Source: an uncultured Pseudomonadales bacterium (lineage in GTDB: Bacteria > Pseudomonadota > Gammaproteobacteria > Pseudomonadales > Porticoccaceae). Taken from it: 64,000 bases of DNA. Positions 22,187 to 32,300 of this stretch are shown here, piece after piece; within the stretch, counting starts at the first letter, position 1, and each line of letters starts with the position of its first letter. The notes under the pieces are model-generated. The model ran no database searches, was not told the origin of the DNA, and saw only the letters and a list, made by a program, of their open reading frames with translations. The position numbers and the translations under genes are program-made. Location: NCBI GenBank assembly GCA_943788875.1, contig CALSSA010000002.1, positions 62,001 to 126,000 on the forward strand, read 5' to 3'.

Positions 22187-23719
22187 TTAGATACGCAGCG
22201 CATTGATAAATAGCGTCAACCGCTGACCCGGCTGTAGAAACTCATGGCGGCTGATCTTATTCCAGCGGGTGATATCACGAATACTTAGATCAAACTTCTC
22301 AGCGATCAAATATAGCGAATCTCCACGGCGCACAAGGTAAGACAGCCGACGTGTATTATCAGTGCTGGGAATCGCCGTAGAATGCTGCACAACCAGCTTT
22401 TGTCCTATTTGTAACGTATCAGTGGATAGGTTATTTGACTGCTTTAAACTGGCTGTAGAGGTCTTAAAACGCACTGCAATAGTCGACAGCGAATCACCGC
22501 GCTGCACCGCATAGACAGACTTGTGGGTCAGCGCATCAGTGTTGCTCGCCAGAGGGCCCTTGCCCGACTGAGGTATATGCAGCACCTGGCCAATTCGTAG
22601 GCGATCTGAGCGCATATTATTTCGAGCCTTTAACTGCAGGGTCGAAATCTTATAGCGCTGGGCAATTTCCGATAAAGTATCGCCACTGGCCACGGCATAT
22701 TCAGTGTAAGGTACCCAGCTTGAGGGATCAGTGGTCGCCAATAGCTCGCGCAGAGGCTCCGCAGAGCCCAGCGGCAGCAAGATATTATAAGACCCGCGGG
22801 GCGGCGTTATAGAGCGGCGGTAGGCCGGGTTTAGCCGGGTAAAGTCCTCACCTTTAATATCACTGATCGCAACAATCTTATTGAGGTCGATCTGGGATTT
22901 GATTTCAACCATTTCAAAATAGGCACTGTCCTCAATTGCAGGCAGTACAATATTATACTCATCAGGCTTCTCAATCAGCGCCGCCAGAGCCAACAGTTGA
23001 GGAACATAGTTTCTAGTCTCTCTGGGTAGCTTGATAGACCAAAAATCCACCGGCTTGCCGAGCTTGCGATTGCGTGCCATCGACTTACGCACATTGCCTT
23101 CGCCACTATTATAGGCAGCAAGGGCCAATAGCCAGTCATTGTCAAAGCGGCGGTGCAAATAATTGAGGTACTTAATGGCCGCCTGGGTCGACAGCACTAC
23201 ATCACGGCGTCCGTCATACCAGCGATCCCGGTGTAGACCAAAAGAGCGTGCCGTAGAGGGAATAAACTGCCATAGACCCACAGCGTGACTATGGCTGTAT
23301 GCCAGTGGGTCATAAGTACTTTCAACAATTGGCAGCAGCGCCAACTCAAGGGGCAGACCCGCCTTATCAAGCTCATCGGTGACATAGAAAATATACGGTT
23401 TGGCGCGGGCAAAAACCGTCGACAGATACTTTGGATTGCGCTGATACCAGCGGATTTGCTTAGCTACCGACTCATGCATCTGCTCCGGGCTCATATCGTA
23501 GCCAGAGCGGATATGCTGCCATAGATCATCAGCAACAGCAGCCTCTTCGACCACAGACCCAGCAGGCAGAAGACTCTGCCCAGCAGTATCCTGTTCAACA
23601 GCAGGCTCGGTGATCACATCCGCAATGGGCGCAGTCTCACAGCCAGTGAGCAATAAATTAGCTAATAAAAGCGCCAGAGCGGGGGTCAGAGTCCCAGAGG
23701 ACGTTTTTGAGGTAGGCAA
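22187..23719 (-). CDS. mltD: Membrane-bound lytic murein transglycosylase D with three LysM domains
   Basis: Lipobox LLLTGC; LPIVESTYDPLAYSHSHAVGLWQFIPSTARSFGL (SLT family); three C-terminal LysM repeats (YAVASGDTLSEIAQRY, YAVQRGDSLSTIAVRF, YLVRRGDSLYLIAEKF). Confidence 0.94.
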   Translation of the reverse strand: MPTSKTSSGTLTPALALLLANLLLTGCETAPIADVITEPAVEQDTAGQSLLPAGSVVEEAAVADDLWQHIRSGYDMSPEQMHESVAKQIRWYQRNPKYLSTVFARAKPYIFYVTDELDKAGLPLELALLPIVESTYDPLAYSHSHAVGLWQFIPSTARSFGLHRDRWYDGRRDVVLSTQAAIKYLNYLHRRFDNDWLLALAAYNSGEGNVRKSMARNRKLGKPVDFWSIKLPRETRNYVPQLLALAALIEKPDEYNIVLPAIEDSAYFEMVEIKSQIDLNKIVAISDIKGEDFTRLNPAYRRSITPPRGSYNILLPLGSAEPLRELLATTDPSSWVPYTEYAVASGDTLSEIAQRYKISTLQLKARNNMRSDRLRIGQVLHIPQSGKGPLASNTDALTHKSVYAVQRGDSLSTIAVRFKTSTASLKQSNNLSTDTLQIGQKLVVQHSTAIPSTDNTRRLSYLVRRGDSLYLIAEKFDLSIRDITRWNKISRHEFLQPGQRLTLFINALRI

Positions 23720-23927
23720 GAATAATCAACTTATATCTATGGAATTAGTAGCGCGGGATTGTAGCGAGCCGGGTGCCATTAAACAATAAGTCACCATCGG
23801 CTAATGCACAGTTAAGGGGTTTAGCTCCCAGGGTCCCTTTATAGCTTACGGATTACTGGCGTTTAACCAAGCCAGCGAACATAATAACCAAAACCACGCA
23901 CAGACAATCAGGTAGCTGCCAACCCTT

Positions 23928-24761
23928 ATGCCAATAAATTTTGTCCGTCATAGTAGCAGAGCACTTTTCGACCGACTCAGGGTGGCGGACCTAGAGGACT
24001 CTATTGCCGATATAGAAGCTTGGGCTGGGCAGGATTTTGCTCGATATCTGCGGCGTCAGGAGCAACTTTTACTGCAGCGCAAATACGCCCAGATGCCAGG
24101 GTACCGGCTAATGCATCTGGGGCTGGCACCAGACAAGCAAACCCTGTCCGGGTTTGAACAGCTGCACAGCTTTCATCTAGCCCCCGGTTTATCCGTCGCA
24201 CCCGGCACATCGGACACAGCGGCAGTTAGCAACTATGCCGAAATACCGCTGCCCTCCGAAGTTGTCGATGTCGCCATACTGCAACATGCGGTTGAGTACT
24301 CCGCCTCACCCAAAGCCGTGTTGGCCGAAATGTCACGGGTCGTCGCCCCAGGCGGTCATATGCTGCTATTTTTATTTAATCCTTATGGTCCAATGGGACT
24401 GCTTAAATTCCCTATGCAACTGACAACAGGTCGCCCCCATTATCGCTTCCACAATCTGCGTAAAGGGCGAGTAGCGGACTGGCTATCACTGCTCAATTTT
24501 CAGGTGCTGGAAATCGATCATGGCGCCTACAACCTGCCATTGCAGCGACCCCAATGGCTAGAGCAAGACAGTCGCTGGGAACGGCTGGGGCAAAAGATTC
24601 GCTTTCCCTTGGGTAATTTCTATATGATTCATGCAGTCAAACGGGAACCCCGAGGTATTGGCAGACAGGCCCAGTTATGGCGACCCGCGGCCAGCAATGG
24701 CTACAACGCCTCAAACTCAGCACTGAGTAACAGGCCCAGCAAGAAGCAAACCCAGCAATAG
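23928..24761 (+). CDS. SAM-dependent methyltransferase (YafS-like position)
   Basis: Class I methyltransferase core: [53 protein letters not shown]; next to rnhA-dnaQ. Confidence 0.8.
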   Translation: MPINFVRHSSRALFDRLRVADLEDSIADIEAWAGQDFARYLRRQEQLLLQRKYAQMPGYRLMHLGLAPDKQTLSGFEQLHSFHLAPGLSVAPGTSDTAAVSNYAEIPLPSEVVDVAILQHAVEYSASPKAVLAEMSRVVAPGGHMLLFLFNPYGPMGLLKFPMQLTTGRPHYRFHNLRKGRVADWLSLLNFQVLEIDHGAYNLPLQRPQWLEQDSRWERLGQKIRFPLGNFYMIHAVKREPRGIGRQAQLWRPAASNGYNASNSALSNRPSKKQTQQ

Positions 24762-24771
24762 CAGGAATAAT

Positions 24772-25203
24772 ATGAAGTTAGTCGAAATTTTTACCGACGG
24801 CGCCTGCCGTGGTAATCCAGGCCCTGGAGGTTGGGGCGTATTAATGCGTTATGGCAGCGAAGAGCGAAGCTTCTGTGGCGGCGATCCAGACACCACCAAT
24901 AACCGCATGGAACTGACCGCCGTTATCGAAGGTCTGGCAGCGCTTACCCAGCCCTGTGAAGTGGTGCTGAGTTCAGACTCCACCTATGTGCTTAAAGGCA
25001 TTCAGGAATGGATGCCCAGTTGGAAAAAGCGCGGCTGGAAAACCGCCGCAAAAAAACCGGTCAAAAATGTTGATCTATGGCAAAAACTCGATGCCGTTGT
25101 TGGAGAACATAAGATAGACTGGCGCTGGGTAAAAGGGCACAGCGGCCACCGTGAAAATGAGATCGCCGACCAGTTGGCCAATCAGGGCATCGATGAGCTT
25201 TAG
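24772..25203 (+). CDS. rnhA: Ribonuclease HI
   Basis: [59 protein letters not shown]. Confidence 0.97.
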   Translation: MKLVEIFTDGACRGNPGPGGWGVLMRYGSEERSFCGGDPDTTNNRMELTAVIEGLAALTQPCEVVLSSDSTYVLKGIQEWMPSWKKRGWKTAAKKPVKNVDLWQKLDAVVGEHKIDWRWVKGHSGHRENEIADQLANQGIDEL

Positions 25204-25246
25204 ATCGCTAGTAAAAAACAGCCAGTAATAAACGACGAGCCAGCAC

Positions 25247-25960
25247 ATGAGACAGATCGTACTAGATACAGAAACCACCGGACTGGAAACCTCCCAGGAT
25301 CATCGGATTATTGAAATTGGCTGTGTAGAAATGGTCAATCGCAAACTCACAGGTCGTCATTATCACCAGTACATTAACCCCCAGCGCAAAGTCGACGAAG
25401 GCGCCATGGAAGTGCATGGCATCACCGACCAATTTCTCGAAGATAAACCATTGTTTGACGCCATAGCACCAGACTTCTTCGAGTTTGTTGCAGGTGCAGA
25501 CCTGATTATTCACAACGCACCTTTTGACCTTGGTTTTATCAACCATGAAACCGCCAAGCTGCCCGGTAAAACTGCCGCGATTGAAAAAGGCTGCAGAATC
25601 ATCGATACCCTGGCACTGGCCCGACAGAAACACCCGGGTCAGAAAAATAACCTCGACGCCCTGTGCAAACGCTACGGCGTCGACAACTCCCAGCGTGACC
25701 TTCACGGCGCTCTGCTGGATGCCGAGATTCTTGCCGACGTCTACCTGCTAATGACGGGTGGACAGGTCAACCTCAATATCAATGATCAGTCCGCCTCAGA
25801 CTCCGGTGAGATAAATCAGGCCTCAAACATTCGTCGGCTGCCAGGCAGCCGTCCGCCCCTGCGCGTGATCACAGCCAATGACCATGAAGTTGCTCGTCAT
25901 CAGGCCAAGCTTGAATCCATTGCAGCCACTAGCGGCACCTGTGTCTGGCAGGCGGAATAA
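25247..25960 (+). CDS. dnaQ: DNA polymerase III epsilon subunit
   Basis: MRQIVLDTETTGLETSQDHRIIEIGCVEMVNRKLTGRHYHQYINPQR and DLHGALLDAEILADVYLLMTGGQ. Confidence 0.97.
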   Translation: MRQIVLDTETTGLETSQDHRIIEIGCVEMVNRKLTGRHYHQYINPQRKVDEGAMEVHGITDQFLEDKPLFDAIAPDFFEFVAGADLIIHNAPFDLGFINHETAKLPGKTAAIEKGCRIIDTLALARQKHPGQKNNLDALCKRYGVDNSQRDLHGALLDAEILADVYLLMTGGQVNLNINDQSASDSGEINQASNIRRLPGSRPPLRVITANDHEVARHQAKLESIAATSGTCVWQAE

Positions 25961-25963
25961 TCC

Positions 25964-28900
25964 TTGTCCGAGCCATCAGAGAAACCCGAGCCCTCAGCCA
26001 ATAAAGAGCCCTCAGCGGGAAAAGAGCCCTCAGCCAAAAAAGAGCCCTCAGCGGGAAAAGAGCCCTCAGCCAAAAAAGAGCCCTCAGCGGGAAAAGAGCC
26101 CTCAGCCAATAAAGAGCCCTCAGCCAATAAAAAGCAAGCGCCACCCCGCACTGCCAATCAATTCGAGGCGCTAAAAAAGCAGCTCACAGAAACTGTTGCC
26201 AGCAGCGATCTCCATCGCCTCAGCCGACAACTGCAAGATATGCAGCGCCATGCCAAGGGCAACAACGACATCAACCAGAACTGGCAAAAATGGTTGGCGT
26301 CCAAAGACAAGTCGGAACAGCTAGTCAGCGCAAGGCGAGACAGCCTGCCACAGATTAACTACCCAGACCTGCCCGTCAGTGCCAGATCAGAAGAGATCAT
26401 CGAGCTTATCCAAAATAATCAGGTGGTGGTAATCGCTGGCGAAACAGGCTCTGGCAAAACCACCCAGCTGCCCAAGATATGCCTGCAAGCAGGTCGTGGG
26501 GTCAAAGGTATGATTGGCCACACTCAGCCCCGCCGCATAGCCGCCCGCACCGTCGCCAACCGCATCGCCGAAGAACTAAAAACGCCATTGGGCGAAACCG
26601 TCGGCTATCAGGTGCGCTTCTCTGACCAGAGCTCAGGAAATACCAGAATTAAACTGATGACCGACGGCATTTTGCTGGCCGAGATTCAGTACGACCGCTT
26701 TTTAAGCAAATATGACACATTAATTATTGATGAAGCCCACGAGCGCAGCCTCAATATTGATTTCCTAATGGGCTACCTCAAGAACCTGCTTGCCCAACGC
26801 CCAGATCTAAAACTGATTATCACCTCAGCTACCATTGATGTTGACAAGTTCTCCAATCATTTTAATGGCGCACCAGTGGTCGAAGTCTCAGGCAGAACCT
26901 ACCCAGTGGATATTATTTACGCTGGCATAGAGGATCTGGACAGCGACCGAAACCAGATGATTATCGACTGCCTGCGAGATATCGAAGCCAACCAAAAAGC
27001 TGGAGACGTACTGGTGTTTTTAAGTGGCGAGCGTGAGATTCGCGAAGCCAATCTCGCCATCAAACGAGCTCAGTTGCCTCACACCGAAATTGTGCCTCTA
27101 TACGCTAGACTCAGTCTTGCCGAGCAGAGCAAAATATTCTCCGCCCACAAAGGTCGGCGGGTAGTGCTGAGTACCAACGTCGCCGAAACCTCCTTGACGG
27201 TGCCCGGCATTGGCTATGTGATCGACACTGGTCGCGCGCGGTTATCGCGCTATAGTTTTCGCACTAAGGTACAGCGCCTACCCATAGAGCCTATATCCCA
27301 AGCCAGCGCCAACCAGCGGGCCGGGCGATGTGGCCGGGTTAGTAATGGCATTTGCTATCGACTGTACAGCGAAGAAGATTTTAACAACCGTCCTGCCTTT
27401 ACCGACCCGGAAATCGTGCGCACCAATTTAGCCGCGGTCATCTTGCAGATGCTACATCTGCGCATTGGTGATATTCGCAGCTTCCCCTTTGTTGACCCCC
27501 CAGACAACCGCATGATCAGCGACGGCTTTAAGCTGCTCGAAGAACTGCAGGCCGTCAATAGTAGTGGCAAGCTAAGTCCACTGGGTAAAAAGCTGGTTTC
27601 AGTGCCCCTCGACCCAAGATTTGCGCGCATGATTATGCAGGCAGCCCAGACTGGTTCTCTGGCCGAGGTTATGATTATTACTTCAGGGCTGAGCATTCAG
27701 GATCCCCGTGAGCGACCCGCCGACAAGCAGCAGGCAGCCGATCAGGCCCATACCCAGTGGCGCGACCCGGACTCAGACTTTATGTCGCTTTTAAACCTGT
27801 GGCGTCATTTCGAGGCCAAGCGTCAAGAGCTATCTGGCAACCAGTACAGCAAATACTGCCGTTCCAACTACGTGTCATTTCTGCGTATGAAAGAATGGCG
27901 CGACCTGCATCATCAGGTGCACAGTGCCTGTCGTGCGCTCAAGTTTAAAGAGAACCAAAAGCCCGCAGAATATGCCGCTATTCATCAGGCACTACTGTCA
28001 GGCCTACTCGGGCAGGTGGGTATTCGCGAAGACAAATGGGAATTTGCCGGCACCAGAAACCGCAAGTTTTTTATCTTCCCCGGCTCTGGTCTGAGCAAAA
28101 AGCCACCCAAATGGGTGATGGCCGGCTCATTGATGGAAACGGCTAAACAGTACGCCCTCAATGTCGCCAAAATAGACTCAGACTGGCTAGCACCGCTGGC
28201 CGCCCATCTGGTGAAAAAGACCTACAGCGCACCGTTTTACCAAATGAAATCCGGGCAGGTGATTGCCAAAGAGCGGCAGACCTTATTTGGCCTGAGTATT
28301 GTCGAAGGCAAAAATACCGTCTACGGTAATATAGCCCCAGTGGAAGCGCGGCAGATATTTATCCAACAGGCATTAGTCGAAGAGGGCTATCGCGGCAAAG
28401 GCAGCTTCTACCAGAATAATCAGCGTCTGGTCGAAGAGCTTCAGGCCCTGGAGGATCGCTTTCGTCGTCGGGATCTGCTGGCCGAGCAAAAGGTGATTTA
28501 CAGCTTCTATGACGAGCGGCTCCCAGAGGATATTTATAACCTGCCCGCCTTTGAAAAGTGGCGTAAGCAGGCCGAGCAGGGCAATGCCAAACTGCTGCAT
28601 ATCAACAAAGAGTCACTGTTGTTAAGAGGGTTATCCGCCGACGAAGAAGCTCAGTTCCCCCAATCAGTGCAATGTGATGATATGGAATTTCAACTTAGCT
28701 ACTGCTTTCAGCCCGGACACAGCGAAGATGGGGTCAGTGCCATTATCCCATTGCCCTTGTTGCATCAGCTACCGCGTTATTATTTTGACTGGCTGGTGCC
28801 TGGTATGCTGAGAGATAAATGCATCGCCCTAGTCAAGAGCTTGCCCAAGCAGACCAGACGTCACTTTGTGCCAGTGCCAGACTTTGTAGATAAAGTGTTG

Positions 28901-30055
28901 TCGCAAGTTAAAGCTCAGGATCGGCCATTAACTGAAATCCTTGGCCAACAGCTAAAACGCCACACCGGCATCAGCATCGATGAGCAGGACTGGAACGCCC
29001 AGTCCCTTGACCAATGGTACCTGATGAACTTTATCCTGCAGGACGAGGCTGGCAAAACCATCGCCATGGCCCGCAGTCTCGACCAGCTGCAGCGCGACTT
29101 TAAGCAACAGATCAGCGCTGGGTTAGAACAGGCCTCCGACAGCGGTATTGCCAGGCAGGGCATTGTTGAATGGGACTTTGATGAGCTGCCTGAAGAAGTC
29201 GCCCTACAGCGAGGAAAAATAACCATCAAAGCCTGGCCAGCATTAAAAGACTGCGGCGACTCAGTGGCCATAGAAGTAATGGACAATCCATTGACCGCGG
29301 ATAATGTCAGCCGGGCAGGGCAGCTCAGATTAGCGCTGCTCAAAGGCCGCGAGCAGCAGCGATACCTGAGCAAAAATCTACTGCGCGGCAATGATCTGGC
29401 ACTCAAAGCCGCCGCCATTGGCAGCAGGCAGGACCTTGTCGATGCATTAATCAGCGCCAGCTTTCAGGAAGCTATTTTTGCCGATAGCGGACTGGTTCGA
29501 GATCAGCATAGCTTTGACCAAAGCTATGCAGCCGGTATCGGCAATGTGGTTGGCATTGCCCAGCAGCATGCCGATAATATTCTGTCAGTGCTGCCCCAGT
29601 TACACCAGAGTCAGAAGCAGCTGCGGGCATTAGGCCTGTCCGCGGTTTATGCCAAGCCGGATATTGCCAATCAAATTGGCTGGTTATTCTCTCCAGCGAC
29701 GCTCAGGGCAATCTCCGTCAGCCATAGCAGTCAGTACCCAAGGCTGGTGCGGGGCATCATCATTCGCCTGGAAAAACTCGCCTCTCAGGTTGGCAAAGAC
29801 CGCCAGCATATTGCCGATATAGAGGCGCTGGTGCAGCCGATTAATGATATCCAGGAGCAGGCACTGTCTCGACAACCACTTTCCCAAAAGTTGACCGACG
29901 AACTGATTGACTTTCAATGGCTGATACAGGAATACCGCATATCATTGTTTGCCCAGCAACTAAAAACCCGAGTGCCGGTATCCGCCAAGCGTCTGGACAA
30001 AAAATGGCTAGAGATCAGCGACCAGCTTCGGCGGTTCTTGGTCAATAGCCATTAG
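25964..30055 (+). CDS. hrpA: ATP-dependent RNA helicase HrpA (DEAH) with low-complexity N-terminal extension
   Basis: GETGSGKTTQLPKICLQAGRG, DEAHERSLNIDFLMGYLK, SATIDVDKFSNHF, QRAGRCGRVSNGICYRLY. Predicted TTG start; the true start is uncertain. Confidence 0.93.
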   Translation: MSEPSEKPEPSANKEPSAGKEPSAKKEPSAGKEPSAKKEPSAGKEPSANKEPSANKKQAPPRTANQFEALKKQLTETVASSDLHRLSRQLQDMQRHAKGNNDINQNWQKWLASKDKSEQLVSARRDSLPQINYPDLPVSARSEEIIELIQNNQVVVIAGETGSGKTTQLPKICLQAGRGVKGMIGHTQPRRIAARTVANRIAEELKTPLGETVGYQVRFSDQSSGNTRIKLMTDGILLAEIQYDRFLSKYDTLIIDEAHERSLNIDFLMGYLKNLLAQRPDLKLIITSATIDVDKFSNHFNGAPVVEVSGRTYPVDIIYAGIEDLDSDRNQMIIDCLRDIEANQKAGDVLVFLSGEREIREANLAIKRAQLPHTEIVPLYARLSLAEQSKIFSAHKGRRVVLSTNVAETSLTVPGIGYVIDTGRARLSRYSFRTKVQRLPIEPISQASANQRAGRCGRVSNGICYRLYSEEDFNNRPAFTDPEIVRTNLAAVILQMLHLRIGDIRSFPFVDPPDNRMISDGFKLLEELQAVNSSGKLSPLGKKLVSVPLDPRFARMIMQAAQTGSLAEVMIITSGLSIQDPRERPADKQQAADQAHTQWRDPDSDFMSLLNLWRHFEAKRQELSGNQYSKYCRSNYVSFLRMKEWRDLHHQVHSACRALKFKENQKPAEYAAIHQALLSGLLGQVGIREDKWEFAGTRNRKFFIFPGSGLSKKPPKWVMAGSLMETAKQYALNVAKIDSDWLAPLAAHLVKKTYSAPFYQMKSGQVIAKERQTLFGLSIVEGKNTVYGNIAPVEARQIFIQQALVEEGYRGKGSFYQNNQRLVEELQALEDRFRRRDLLAEQKVIYSFYDERLPEDIYNLPAFEKWRKQAEQGNAKLLHINKESLLLRGLSADEEAQFPQSVQCDDMEFQLSYCFQPGHSEDGVSAIIPLPLLHQLPRYYFDWLVPGMLRDKCIALVKSLPKQTRRHFVPVPDFVDKVLSQVKAQDRPLTEILGQQLKRHTGISIDEQDWNAQSLDQWYLMNFILQDEAGKTIAMARSLDQLQRDFKQQISAGLEQASDSGIARQGIVEWDFDELPEEVALQRGKITIKAWPALKDCGDSVAIEVMDNPLTADNVSRAGQLRLALLKGREQQRYLSKNLLRGNDLALKAAAIGSRQDLVDALISASFQEAIFADSGLVRDQHSFDQSYAAGIGNVVGIAQQHADNILSVLPQLHQSQKQLRALGLSAVYAKPDIANQIGWLFSPATLRAISVSHSSQYPRLVRGIIIRLEKLASQVGKDRQHIADIEALVQPINDIQEQALSRQPLSQKLTDELIDFQWLIQEYRISLFAQQLKTRVPVSAKRLDKKWLEISDQLRRFLVNSH
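25988..26131 (+). repeat. 8 x 18-bp tandem repeat within the hrpA 5' end (EPSA[N/G/K]K hexapeptide)
   Basis: GAGCCCTCAGC(CAATAAA/GGGAAAA/CAAAAAA) units read in register, encoding EPSANK-EPSAGK-EPSAKK-EPSAGK-EPSAKK-EPSAGK-EPSANK-EPSANK. Confidence 0.9.
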
Positions 30056-30186
30056 TGACTAACATCTAAAGGAGAGAAAAATATCACAGAATGAAACTTC
30101 CTCAGGCTGCACTAGTCAGAAAAGCATCCTGAAACCAAACTGGCCAGGAAAAATGGAAGAAACTACACTCTCAAGGAGAACATCAA

Positions 30187-30552
30187 ATGTCCAAACAAAT
30201 CATTAAACCATTATCAGCAGCTGTAGGTATTGCCTTTGCAGCCACCATGGCACTGGCTCCAGCAGCCTCAGCAACAGCAAATCCTTTTCAGGCCGACCAA
30301 CTTTCATCTGGGTATAACCTTGCCGATGGCCATGCCGAAGGCAAATGCGGTGAAGGCAAATGTGGCGGTGAAAAGGCCAAAGATGAAGGCAAGTGCGGCG
30401 AAGGAAAATGCGGCGGTGACAAAGCCAAAGATGAAGGCAAATGTGGTGAAGGAAAGTGCGGTGGTGATAAAGCTGCTGGTGAAGGTAAGTGTGGCGGCGA
30501 AAAAGCTGACGATGAAGGCAAATGCGGTGAGGGTAAATGTGGCGGCGCCTAA
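30187..30552 (+). CDS. hvfA: HvfA-like secreted EGKCG-repeat RiPP precursor
   Basis: Sec signal peptide with AxA site, conserved-looking ANPFQADQLSSGYNLAD segment, then nine EGKCG motifs (HAEGKCGEGKCGGEKAKDEGKCGEGKCGG...); next to DUF692 and DUF2063 genes. Confidence 0.88.
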   Translation: MSKQIIKPLSAAVGIAFAATMALAPAASATANPFQADQLSSGYNLADGHAEGKCGEGKCGGEKAKDEGKCGEGKCGGDKAKDEGKCGEGKCGGDKAAGEGKCGGEKADDEGKCGEGKCGGA

Positions 30553-30579
30553 GTCGTTAGCTCACAGTTGTTAAATAAT

Positions 30580-31413
30580 ATGACCAGCAAATACCCGGTT
30601 AGTGGTGCAGGTCTAGGATTGAGGCGGGCTCTTTTGGGCCCGCTTTCTTCATTGTCCACCGAGCATGTCCAGTTTATGGAAGTGGCACCAGAAAACTGGA
30701 TTAATGTCGGTGGTCGCTACGGCAAAGCCTTTCGCGAATACACCGAAAAATTCCCCTTTGTTCTCCATGGTCTGTCCCTATCCATCGGCTCACCAGCGCC
30801 ACTGGACTGGAACCTGCTAAAGCAGATCAAAGGCTTTATGGCGGAGCACTCAATCCGCTTTTACACCGAACATCTCAGTTACTGCAGTGACCATGGTCAT
30901 CTTTACGACCTAATGCCAATACCTTTTACCCCCGAAGCCGTCGACTATGTCGCTGATCGCATCCTGCAGATTCAGGACTTTCTAGGGCAGCGTATCGCCA
31001 TGGAAAATGTCTCCTACTACGCCGCACCCCAGCAAGAGATGTCAGAGATAGAATTTACCAATGCAGTACTGGAAAAAGCCGACTGCGGCCTGCTGCTAGA
31101 CGTCAACAATATCCACGTTAACAGCATCAACCATGGTTACGACGCCGAACAATTTCTCGCCGCGCTGCCAGGCCACAGAGTGGTCTATGGTCATATCGCT
31201 GGCCATTACAACGAAGCAGAAGACCTGCGAGTCGACACCCATGGCGCCGATGTAATAGAGCCAGTTTGGGGCCTGCTGGAGTGCGCCTATCAACAGTTCG
31301 GCGTATTTCCCACATTATTAGAGCGAGACTTTAATATCCCCCCGGTAGATGAGCTGATGCTCGAAGTTGACCGCATCAAAGCCATGCAGACAGCGAAGCA
31401 GGCATATGCCTAA
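30580..31413 (+). CDS. hvfB: DUF692 multinuclear non-heme iron-dependent oxidase (MNIO), HvfB-like
   Basis: [13 protein letters not shown]...[10 protein letters not shown]...[17 protein letters not shown]...YTEHLSYC...[10 protein letters not shown]...[18 protein letters not shown]...VVYGHIAGH...DTHGADV...[10 protein letters not shown] retain the family's His/Asp/Glu/Asn metal-ligand positions. Start ATG 30580. Confidence 0.92.
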   Translation: MTSKYPVSGAGLGLRRALLGPLSSLSTEHVQFMEVAPENWINVGGRYGKAFREYTEKFPFVLHGLSLSIGSPAPLDWNLLKQIKGFMAEHSIRFYTEHLSYCSDHGHLYDLMPIPFTPEAVDYVADRILQIQDFLGQRIAMENVSYYAAPQQEMSEIEFTNAVLEKADCGLLLDVNNIHVNSINHGYDAEQFLAALPGHRVVYGHIAGHYNEAEDLRVDTHGADVIEPVWGLLECAYQQFGVFPTLLERDFNIPPVDELMLEVDRIKAMQTAKQAYA

Positions 31414-32185
31414 AAGCAGGCCATCGTTCCAGCAGACTCAGGGCGCCTTTGCCGCCCATATCCGTCATCCACAGCTGCATCAGGCCCCAGAGCATATTGA
31501 AGATCGCCGCCTGGAAATCTACCGCAACCTGTTCTTCAACAATATCGAATCCTTTTTAGCCTCAGGTTTCCCCATCCTTAAATCGCTAATGGTTGGAAAT
31601 AAGGGGGGTGAGGAAAACTGGACCAACATGGTGCGCGACTTTATCCACAGGCACCAGAGCCACAGCCCCTATTTCTTGCAAATCAGCGAAGAATTCCTCG
31701 CCTACCTGCAGCAAGAATATCAGCCCAGGCCCAATGATCCAGGGTTTATGCTAGAGCTAGCCCATTATGAATGGGTCGAATTGGCACTCGATGTATCGAC
31801 TGCAGAAATTCCCACAGATATCCAGCAGCAGGGCAATGTACTGGACGACCATCCCATCCCGTCTCCCACCGCCTGGCGATTTATTTATCAGTACCCAGTG
31901 CATCGCATTGGCTCCGAGTTCCAGCCTCAAGAGCCCGGGCCTGAAGTCACGGCATTAATTGTTTATCGCAGCACAGCGCTGCAGATAGGTTTTATGGAGT
32001 CCAACCCCGTCACCCTGCGTCTACTGGAAATACTTGAAAGCGAGCAGATCAGTGGCAGAGCCGCTATAATTAAATTAGCCACAGAGATTGAGCACCCAGA
32101 GCCCGGTAAGCTATTTGAATTTGGCACAGACCTGCTGTTGGAACTTAAAAACCAAGAGATTATCTGCGGCTTTCGCCGCATTTGA
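31406..32185 (+). CDS. hvfC: DUF2063-family RiPP maturation partner protein, HvfC-like
   Basis: [16 protein letters not shown]...[29 protein letters not shown]...HYEWVELAL. Start ATG 31406 overlaps the stop of the DUF692 gene by 8 nt. Confidence 0.88.
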   Translation: MPKSRPSFQQTQGAFAAHIRHPQLHQAPEHIEDRRLEIYRNLFFNNIESFLASGFPILKSLMVGNKGGEENWTNMVRDFIHRHQSHSPYFLQISEEFLAYLQQEYQPRPNDPGFMLELAHYEWVELALDVSTAEIPTDIQQQGNVLDDHPIPSPTAWRFIYQYPVHRIGSEFQPQEPGPEVTALIVYRSTALQIGFMESNPVTLRLLEILESEQISGRAAIIKLATEIEHPEPGKLFEFGTDLLLELKNQEIICGFRRI

Positions 32186-32300
32186 GATAGAAAAAGCACG
32201 GAAAGTGGCGTAAAGACAGTGTACCTAAGGCTAATGTGGCGTTAGAATGCGGCTTGCGGGAGAGTGTAAATCGTCACCGCAAAACATTTGCGAGGGAGAT

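Noticed and set aside
25988-26131. CRISPR-like array
   Set aside because: Units are 18 bp with no unique spacers and are in-frame coding repeats.
25900-26157. Alternative-frame repeat ORFs (25878-26174 +, 25900-26157 -, 25929-26144 -)
   Set aside because: The 18-bp repeat is a multiple of three, so every frame is open; only the hrpA frame continues into a real protein.
30091-30132. 13-codon ORF (MKLPQAALVRKAS) upstream of the hvfA-like gene as a leader peptide
   Set aside because: Purine-rich GGAGAG is too far upstream (about 14 nt) and there is no codon bias or terminator-like structure to support attenuation.
30288-30521. Antisense and alternative-frame ORFs (30230-30574 +, 30288-30521 -) over the EGKCG repeat gene
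   Set aside because: Repetitive Pro/Ser-rich translations are by-products of the in-frame repeats; no RBS or family match, and the + frame with signal peptide explains the region.
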